A stretch of 22,804 nt of DNA from JAJVID01 sp035275345 (GTDB lineage: Bacteria; Acidobacteriota; Blastocatellia; RBC074): the NCBI GenBank assembly GCA_035275345.1, contig DATEMY010000250.1, forward strand, positions 1 through 22,804, given 5' to 3'. Every line of letters begins with the position of its first letter. Positions within the stretch are counted from its first letter, which is position 1. A program made the position numbers and the translations under genes. Of this stretch, positions 17,225-22,804 are shown piece by piece. The notes beneath the pieces were generated by a model, which had not been told where the DNA came from, did not search any database, and saw only the letters and a list, made by a program, of their open reading frames with translations.

Positions 17225-18535
17225 TTATGGGCCGGTCATTTTGATCGCAGCCGTGCGTACTCTCTTGGGGCCTGTCGCATCCATCCATGCGAGGAGCCAT
17301 TCATCGCCGCGCTTCGCAAGGTGCGGAAACCCTGTGCTCTTTCCGCTCTCGGATGTCCAAACAATCGAAGCCTGGCTTCGTTGGCCATCAGCGCCGACGA
17401 CCCTGGTCAGAATCCGACGCCTCTCCTTGCTCTGCTCCACCCAGCTTACCAGCGCGGCGTCTTCTCCGATTATCGCGACATCGGCTCGCCCAGCAGGGCT
17501 CCCTTCATCGACTCTGATCGGGGCCCCGAATTTATCCCCCGCATTCCCGGAAAAACTGATCTTCACCTGGGGCGCGTCTTTCGCCGCCGTGAACCAGACG
17601 ACCGCGACCCGGTTTCCATCGGCGGAGAACACCGGCCCGTTGACCGGGCATCCATTGATTTCCCAACGGTCGTCGTGGAGTGTTTGCGGCTCGCTCCAGC
17701 GGTTGTTCAGGAAGCGGGCGAAAGAAATGTCTCGGATTTCCTGCCGGTGGTCGCGATAAGCGACGATCGGCCCTTGCGCGGTAAACGCTCCTGAGGTGGG
17801 ACAGCAACTGCACACATCGCCATCGATCTCTACCTCCTCTCCCAACTCATCATTGGGACCGATGGTCGCGCTCATCAACACAGTAGGCCCGTCATAATTC
17901 TCTGGCGGCGTGTACTCCATTTTCCGGCCGTCGAGCCAATAGAGCGCCACGCCGCCTTTTCCCATAGGCGTCATGGAAACGAAGCTGTGGTCTGACATCT
18001 TCCCGCCGCGATGCGGAATAATGGGCGAACTCCAGCTCTTGCCTCCATCCCTTGAGCGGCTGACGTAAATGTTGCGCGCGTATGGATCAAGAGCGGCCTT
18101 AATCTTGACCAACCACTGCGCAACCAGACTCCCGTCCTCGAGCGCCAATACCGTCGGCGCGGTTGGCTCGGTAAAGAGGAGTTCCCCGCTTTTATACGTG
18201 TAGATGGTCGAGGCTGCAGTCCAGGCATTCCCTTGGCGAATCGCGCATAGGAGTTTGTGCCCCCCGGCGCCAGCCGGTTCAACCCAGCTAAGCAAAGCTC
18301 TCCCGTCCGGGGCCGGCGCCAGATTTGGCAAGAAACTTTCCGGCCCGGCAGGAGATTCGATTTCCGCGCTGTAAGGCGCCGGCATCGGCCCATTTTTTGC
18401 CGTCGGCGTTTGTTGCGAGGCTTGTCCGGAGGTGGTTGTGGGCTCGACTGATGGCGCGGTGACGCAACCTGCCAACGCTAGGGACATGGAAAAAGCTTGG
18501 ATGAGCGAACCGATAATTGAAACATATTTCTTCAT
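17225..18535 (-). CDS. BNR/sialidase-like lipoprotein with CxCC motif
   Basis: 436 residues. A lipoprotein signal ends LALAGC, so Cys24 should be lipidated and the protein anchored in the envelope. A low-complexity Thr/Pro/Gln linker follows to about residue 55. The rest looks like a beta-propeller with one clear Asp-box, SRDGGKSW (161-168). Two conserved Cys blocks stand out: CSCCP at 242-246 and NGCPVNGP with Cys296. I recognise this pattern from a bacterial family usually labelled exo-alpha-sialidase, but the sialidase active-site residues are not evident, so I do not assert that activity. A CxCC cluster could bind a soft metal or form disulfides. GGAG lies 7 nt before the ATG. The gene begins 35 bp after the TonB receptor and is probably co-transcribed with it, suggesting a partner role at the outer membrane. 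Confidence 0.85.
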   Translation of the reverse strand: MKKYVSIIGSLIQAFSMSLALAGCVTAPSVEPTTTSGQASQQTPTAKNGPMPAPYSAEIESPAGPESFLPNLAPAPDGRALLSWVEPAGAGGHKLLCAIRQGNAWTAASTIYTYKSGELLFTEPTAPTVLALEDGSLVAQWLVKIKAALDPYARNIYVSRSRDGGKSWSSPIIPHRGGKMSDHSFVSMTPMGKGGVALYWLDGRKMEYTPPENYDGPTVLMSATIGPNDELGEEVEIDGDVCSCCPTSGAFTAQGPIVAYRDHRQEIRDISFARFLNNRWSEPQTLHDDRWEINGCPVNGPVFSADGNRVAVVWFTAAKDAPQVKISFSGNAGDKFGAPIRVDEGSPAGRADVAIIGEDAALVSWVEQSKERRRILTRVVGADGQRSQASIVWTSESGKSTGFPHLAKRGDEWLLAWMDATGPKRVRTAAIKMTGP

Positions 18536-18570
18536 GACTTTTCTCCGATTATCACTTCCTTCGATTCAGT

Positions 18571-21500
18571 TCAGAACGTCAGTTTCAACCCGAATTGAAT
18601 CTGGCGCGGGGTGGCGCCAGTCAGCGTGCTGGTGATTTGCCCGAAACGCGGGTTGGTCAGGGTGTTGATCGGCGCGCCGAAATTCGCACGGTTGAAGATA
18701 TTGAAAAAATTAGCCTCAAAGCTCACATTGACGCCCTCTTTCACCGCGAATCGCTTGATCAGCGAGAGGTCGTAGAACATCACGCGCGGCGCGCGCAAGC
18801 TGTTGCGCCCGATCATCTCGGACGGATCAACCGTCCTCGGCGTGGCGAGTCGCGTCAGCGCCTGAGTCTGTAGCAATAAATACTGCGTGCGTCCGAGGCT
18901 TCCTCTCGCATACAGGTCGCTGAGGCTTCCACTGATCAGCGCCGGCCGGTCGGCGCTGATGTCGCCGTCGTCGTTGAAATCTATCCCGCGCACGATGTTG
19001 ACCGGCTCGCCCGACCGCAACACAGCAAGCCCCGCTAGCGACCAGCCGCTGATCAGCGTGTTTACAATCCGGTTCGCATCGCCAATGAATCGGCGACCGC
19101 GCCCGACGGGCAATTCCAGGACATGCGTAATGGTCAGGTTATGACGGACATCGAAGTTCGACAGCCCCCAGTCGGCTCGACTGTCGCGCTCTATGAAGTT
19201 TGCTCCTGTGCCCTGCACGCCTGCGACCGTAGGGTTGGCCGCCGAATTGATAAAGGTAGGAAAGGTCGTGAACGCATCGAGTGAGTTGTTGTCGCGCGAC
19301 TCGCTGAAGGTGTATGCGACCGTGAAATCGACGCCACGCGCGAAGCGGCGTTTGGCGGTGAGTTGCAGGGCGTGGTAGCGCGATTCGTTGAGATTATCGA
19401 TGAATTGTTGCGTAGTGAATCGCGGGTCTGGGCGCGCGGCGGTCGGAAATCCGCCGTAGCCGTTCGGCTGCGCCTGATTCCATAGGTTATCGGCGCGCAT
19501 GCTGACGTATGCCGCCGTCACGCTCGTATTCGAGCCGAGTCGCTGTTCGACCGCTAGGTTCCATCGTTGCGTCCGCTGGTTCTCGATTTCGGGATTGACA
19601 GCGGTAATGGCGGGAGTGGCGGTCGCCGTGATCGGCGCGGCCTGCCCCAGGCGGAAAGGCGCATTGGCCGTACTACTCGAAATTGCGTATGGTACGTTGC
19701 GGACCGCGCCCGTGAACTGAAGCTGAATGAGCCGGTCGTAAAAGACGCCATAGCCTGCGCGTAACACGGTCCGCCCTTTGCCAAACAAGTCATACGCGAG
19801 GCCTATTCGCGGTTGGAAGTTGTCGTAGTCGGGATTGTAAAAGCGCAGGTCATCATTGAGCTGCGCGACGCGGTTCTGCGCGCGTCCGAACCGGAATGGG
19901 TTGACATCCGGCACGACCGCGCCTGACGAATCGACCGCAAAGAGATTCGAGAGCGCGTTGTTGACTTCGCGCCAGACGCCGAAGTAGCTGTAACGCAGGC
20001 CGAGGTTCAGCGTCAGGTTCCGCGACACGCGCCAATCGTTCTGGATGAAGTACTCCTGTTGGAACGAACGATAGCCACGCATGGGGGTGCGCGGCCCGCT
20101 ACCCGCGCCAAAAGCGGTCAGACTCGTCGCGACGGTCACTGCCTGCTGCGCCTGCGGGTTAGGACCGTAAATGCCGTTCGGGCCGACGAGCGAGTTTGAA
20201 AACGCAAAACCCGGCGCCCCCGCGGCCATATTGGCGACGTTGATTTGCAGCCAGCGGAAGTCTGCGCCGCTGCGCCAGGTCATCCGCCCGAGCTGCCAGG
20301 TATGGAGCGCGGAAACCTGCGGGATCGTTTGATTGTCAAGGAATGCATAGAAGATCCCCGCGCCAAACAACGAGCCGACGGAGACATTGATGCCGAACTC
20401 GTCGGAAACGCCGAGCGCCGACAGGAGAGGGTCGACGCCTCCTTCGTTCTCCCTGCGGAAGCGATTGCGCAGCACCCCGCCGCGCGCCTCGAGAATTTGG
20501 GTGGGCGTCAGGTTGTAATTGAATTGAATCGCCGCCGATTGATAACGGCGCTGCGAAACCTGCGTGTTGATCGGCAACGTCGCGCCGGTGGTCAGACGTG
20601 ATTGGGCGAAACTGTAGCGCACACTGGCCGCGAGCTTTTGCGTCAATTGATGATCGGTGCGGATGAGAAAAGCATGCTGCCCGATGTCGTTGGGCGGCGC
20701 GGCGCTGATCTCCACTATGCCAGCCTCGCCGTTGCCGAGCGCGCCGTCAAACAAACGCGCTGGGAATCCAGCGGCGACGATGGCCGCCCGTTCGTCAGGG
20801 GAGAGCGGCGAGAAGGATCCCGCCGGATTGCCGCTCGCCGGAATGAGACCGCGATCGATGAAATAGGTCCTGAAATAGCGCCCGAGATCTCCAGGTACAA
20901 GGCTGATGAGATCGGCGTTCGGCACGACGACGTTTGAAGCGGTCTGATTCAAGCGCTTCTGTATAAAGCCTTCGTAACTGCCGAAGAAGAAATGGCGGTC
21001 AGGTACGATCTTTCCGCCGAACGCGCCGCCGAACAGGTTTTGTTTGAAAGGCGGCGTTTTGGCCCTGCCCGATGATGTGTTGAACTGCGGTCTTGGGTTC
21101 GCCTTATAAAAATAGTCCGCCGCGTCGAGCGCGTCGTTACGCAGGTATTCATAGGCTGAGCCGTGCCACTGGTTGCTGCCCGACTTGGTAACGATGTTGA
21201 TGTGCCCGCCGCTGCTCCTGCCGAAGGTGGCGTCGGCGTTCGAGGTGATGATCCGATACTCCTGTATGGCCTCGGTCGAAATCACGTTGGGGACGCCGGA
21301 GCTGTTATCGACATCGACGTCAATATGGCCAACAGATCCCGTATTTTGCCGTTCATCATTCGAACCGACTCCGTCCACAGTGTAGCTATTATCCCTGATG
21401 CGCGAACCGTTGATCGAGGGATTGTTCCAAACTCCGGGATTGCCGACTCCCGGAGCGAGTTGCACGAGCTTGATGAAGTTGCGCCCGTTGAGCGGCAATT

Positions 21501-21936
21501 CCTTGACGCGCCGCTCGTTGACGAGGCTGGAAATCTCGACGCTCTGCGATTGAACGATGGCTGCCCCGGCTTGAACCGTGATCGTTTCGTTGACCGAGCC
21601 GACTTCCAGCGTCATGTCCGCGACCGCCGCTTCATTGATGGCTACTGCGAGATCGCCGCGCCGCGTTTGTTTGAAACCCGCCTTTTCGGCCACAATCGAG
21701 TAACTGCCAGGAACGACTCGTGCGAAACTATACGAGCCGTCTTCTCCGGCGGTGGCGGTCTGAATGATGTTGTTGGATGTGTTTGTTAGAGTGACAGTGG
21801 CGCCGGCCACAGCCGCGCCTTTTGTATCGGTGACGCGTCCGCGCAAGCTGCCGTTAACGCTTGTTTGGGCTGGCGCGTTCAAATTCAAGGCGTTGAACAA
21901 GACGATGGTTACGAGCAAATGAAAACAGAATTTCAT
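18571..21936 (-). CDS. Oar-like TonB-dependent outer-membrane receptor
   Basis: 1,121 residues. A signal peptide covers about residues 1-24 (ending APAQT). A carboxypeptidase-like regulatory domain follows (about 29-115; GRVTDTKGAAVAGATVTL, GSYSFARVVPGSYS). The plug domain contains ELPLNGRNF at 146-154 and a GGHINIVTKSGSN segment. The remainder is a long beta-barrel ending QIQFGLKLTF with a terminal Phe, as expected for outer-membrane insertion. It would import a ligand using TonB energy; the ligand cannot be read from the sequence. This architecture is abundant in Acidobacteriota and was first described as Oar in Myxococcus. The start is well supported by AGGAGG 4 nt upstream. Its neighbours are a Cys-rich exported protein upstream and the CxCC lipoprotein downstream. 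Confidence 0.95.
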   Translation of the reverse strand: MKFCFHLLVTIVLFNALNLNAPAQTSVNGSLRGRVTDTKGAAVAGATVTLTNTSNNIIQTATAGEDGSYSFARVVPGSYSIVAEKAGFKQTRRGDLAVAINEAAVADMTLEVGSVNETITVQAGAAIVQSQSVEISSLVNERRVKELPLNGRNFIKLVQLAPGVGNPGVWNNPSINGSRIRDNSYTVDGVGSNDERQNTGSVGHIDVDVDNSSGVPNVISTEAIQEYRIITSNADATFGRSSGGHINIVTKSGSNQWHGSAYEYLRNDALDAADYFYKANPRPQFNTSSGRAKTPPFKQNLFGGAFGGKIVPDRHFFFGSYEGFIQKRLNQTASNVVVPNADLISLVPGDLGRYFRTYFIDRGLIPASGNPAGSFSPLSPDERAAIVAAGFPARLFDGALGNGEAGIVEISAAPPNDIGQHAFLIRTDHQLTQKLAASVRYSFAQSRLTTGATLPINTQVSQRRYQSAAIQFNYNLTPTQILEARGGVLRNRFRRENEGGVDPLLSALGVSDEFGINVSVGSLFGAGIFYAFLDNQTIPQVSALHTWQLGRMTWRSGADFRWLQINVANMAAGAPGFAFSNSLVGPNGIYGPNPQAQQAVTVATSLTAFGAGSGPRTPMRGYRSFQQEYFIQNDWRVSRNLTLNLGLRYSYFGVWREVNNALSNLFAVDSSGAVVPDVNPFRFGRAQNRVAQLNDDLRFYNPDYDNFQPRIGLAYDLFGKGRTVLRAGYGVFYDRLIQLQFTGAVRNVPYAISSSTANAPFRLGQAAPITATATPAITAVNPEIENQRTQRWNLAVEQRLGSNTSVTAAYVSMRADNLWNQAQPNGYGGFPTAARPDPRFTTQQFIDNLNESRYHALQLTAKRRFARGVDFTVAYTFSESRDNNSLDAFTTFPTFINSAANPTVAGVQGTGANFIERDSRADWGLSNFDVRHNLTITHVLELPVGRGRRFIGDANRIVNTLISGWSLAGLAVLRSGEPVNIVRGIDFNDDGDISADRPALISGSLSDLYARGSLGRTQYLLLQTQALTRLATPRTVDPSEMIGRNSLRAPRVMFYDLSLIKRFAVKEGVNVSFEANFFNIFNRANFGAPINTLTNPRFGQITSTLTGATPRQIQFGLKLTF

Positions 21937-21994
21937 ACTTCCTCCTGATGAGATTGCCTTCTAGCCATTGGTCGAAACTGAAGATGTTTCGTGG
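21937..21994 (-). promoter_or_regulatory. Upstream element B, possible leader peptide (PR....FDQWLEGN)
   Basis: On the minus strand, one frame before the TonB receptor reads P-R-N-I-F-S-F-D-Q-W-L-E-G-N. The FD Phe codon begins exactly 40 nt before the ATG, as in element A. The frame has an ATG at 22030 and stays open to a stop at 21854-21856, inside the receptor gene. A 6-bp inverted repeat, CGAAAC and GTTTCG around a 7-nt loop (about 21972-21990), overlaps it but has no counterpart in element A. Confidence 0.45.
21941..21946 (-). promoter_or_regulatory. Ribosome binding site of the TonB receptor
   Basis: A perfect AGGAGG on the minus strand, 4 nt from the ATG at 21936. It lies inside the shared upstream element, so leader translation would run across it. 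Confidence 0.75.
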
Positions 21995-22115
21995 CCAATT
22001 GAATCTGACATTTCCACGACGGCTCCCCATTTGATGTTGAGAAACGCCGAATAGGCGGACGCGGCCCTCAGACCGGCATCGAAAGAAATAGCCGACGAGC
22101 GACCGACGCCGAACA

Positions 22116-22144
22116 GCGCCTGTTACCGACAAATCGGTAGGCGC
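22116..22144. repeat. Bulged inverted repeat upstream of the TonB receptor
   Basis: TACCGA and TCGGTA (22124-22129 and 22134-22139) enclose the loop CAAA. Outer arms GCGCC (22116-22120) and GGCGC (22140-22144) also pair, leaving only a 3-nt TGT bulge, so 11 bp can form. There is no T-tract on either side, which argues against an intrinsic terminator. The 16-bp inner palindrome could be a repressor operator. It lies 45 bp after the Cys-rich gene and 180 bp before the receptor. Confidence 0.45.
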
Positions 22145-22188
22145 GCCTCGACATCAGTCAATATGAGTTTGAATCAGTGATGGTTATC

Positions 22189-22626
22189 TCAGGCAATAAG
22201 CCCATTACAGGCGGGAGGCGCGCGGGGAGAGGAAGGTTGCGCGGCAAATTGGCGGTTAAGCGGAAATCGATCCCAGCAGCGCGGTAGAGGTATTGATGCG
22301 AATGTTACAAGCTGCGCAGACGCATGCGTTGCGCGCGGTAAATAGTTTTGCGAGGAAATCCTGGAAGCGGCGCAACCGGCGGGACAGGGAACGTTCAAAC
22401 CGGTTTCAGTGGTGAACGCGAATTCGCCCGGTTTCGGCTCGCGGCCTTTGACATAGGCGTGGGGCGTCGCGCAGCAACAATGTCCCTCCGTGATGCAACA
22501 TTCCATCTCGCAAACATCCGGTTCCCAGGCGGCTAGTGAAAGCGGGACAGAGATCCAGCCTAACGCCAGCATCAGCGTCGCCATTGCAACATGTAACCTG
22601 AACCGGATTTTTAATTTTACGATCAT
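22189..22626 (-). CDS. Small exported Cys-rich protein, putative metal-binding
   Basis: 145 residues. A long N-terminal segment with a hydrophobic core (about 12-33, ending PLSLAAW) looks like a signal peptide. Directly after it comes a dense cysteine cluster: Cys39, Cys43, Cys44, then His49 and Cys50-52 (CEMECC and HCCC). Two more cysteines lie in VPCPAGC and two further ones in the C-terminal part, ten in all. The first six plus His49 would make a good soft-metal site (copper or zinc), or alternatively disulfides. I do not recognise a named family with certainty. The start at 22626 has only a weak ribosome site; ATG 22584 would shorten the signal region. It is the first of three same-strand envelope genes, the others being a TonB receptor and a CxCC lipoprotein. 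Confidence 0.7.
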   Translation of the reverse strand: MIVKLKIRFRLHVAMATLMLALGWISVPLSLAAWEPDVCEMECCITEGHCCCATPHAYVKGREPKPGEFAFTTETGLNVPCPAGCAASRISSQNYLPRATHASAQLVTFASIPLPRCWDRFPLNRQFAAQPSSPRAPPACNGLIA

Positions 22627-22804
22627 TGACCTGACGTTTTTCTTCGCCTGTCAAATTGCCGGGCAAGTGGCGATAGGGTGGAGCGCTTGCGTTAGGAAAT
22701 GTCGTATACGCTTATCAAGGCGAACAAAACTTTCCTCCTTCACATAAAGACGCAAAACAGAGGGAGATTTGCCGTAATTTTTTTCAGCGATTCCTCTCCT
22801 AGCA
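22627..22804 (-). promoter_or_regulatory. Region upstream of the Cys-rich gene, with a strong Shine-Dalgarno and a tiny ORF
   Basis: On the minus strand AAGGAGG (22734-22740) precedes TTG at 22727, which opens an 11-codon frame ending TAA at 22692-22694. The site is stronger than the one in front of the annotated gene. It may be a short leader peptide or a decayed gene start. I see no convincing promoter boxes in the rest of this stretch. Confidence 0.3.

Noticed and set aside
17225..18535. A true exo-alpha-sialidase
   Set aside because: Only one Asp-box and no recognisable sialidase arginine triad; the CxCC and NGCPVNGP motifs point to a different family.
22406..22666. Open frame overlapping the Cys-rich gene in another frame
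   Set aside because: It has no signal peptide or ordered motif, while the frame at 22189-22626 has a signal peptide followed by regular cysteine spacing.
22627..22670. Possible third copy of the FDxWLExN leader (L-P-G-N-L) before the Cys-rich gene
   Set aside because: Only a few residues match, the Trp and Phe-Asp are missing, and the distance to the start codon differs (28 rather than 16 nt after the Asn codon).

Overview
The window looks like an Acidobacteriota chromosome, probably of the Blastocatellia type. The main reason is a 1,121-residue Oar-like TonB-dependent receptor with an N-terminal carboxypeptidase-like regulatory domain and an ELPLNGRNF plug motif, a type greatly expanded in that phylum. 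GC-rich coding sequence, LytTR regulation and AGGAGG ribosome sites fit but do not prove this. Assignment to class is inference.

Positions 1-16157 hold part of a nonribosomal lipopeptide gene cluster. At the left edge a plus-strand NRPS enters the window already inside a condensation domain and runs C(end)-A-T-R, ending in a reductive release domain at 3243. It converges, with a 13-bp gap, on a five-gene minus-strand set. In transcription order these are: a 2,700-residue NRPS (FAAL-ACP-C(starter)-A(Thr)-T-C-A(Ser)), a free-standing C domain, a free-standing T domain, a glutamine-dependent asparagine synthetase, and a SyrP/TauD-like Fe(II)/2-oxoglutarate oxygenase. A LytTR response regulator lies just upstream on the same strand. 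The expected logic is: a fatty acid is adenylated by the FAAL and passed to the ACP, the starter C domain acylates Thr, Ser is added, an unknown number of residues follow from genes to the left, and the chain leaves as an aldehyde or alcohol. The amidotransferase and oxygenase would tailor a residue. No thioesterase, MbtH, phosphopantetheinyl transferase or exporter is visible.

Several features of the assembly line are unusual. The C domain between the Thr and Ser modules has lost both histidines of HHxxxDG. The Ser adenylation domain has no carrier in cis. The missing carrier and the next C domain are separate genes in swapped order: the carrier ends in the linker that normally leads into a C domain, and the C protein begins where that linker would join. 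The terminal reductase has substitutions in its nucleotide-binding and catalytic motifs.

Positions 17225-22626 hold three minus-strand genes for secreted or envelope proteins: a small Cys-rich exported protein, the TonB-dependent receptor, and a BNR-type lipoprotein with a CxCC motif. They look like a ligand- or metal-handling unit; this is inference. The response regulator and the TonB receptor share an upstream element at exactly the same distance from the start codon. It would encode the peptide FDxWLExN with synonymous codon differences, so a translated leader is possible.

No tRNA, rRNA, CRISPR array, insertion sequence or convincing intrinsic terminator was seen.
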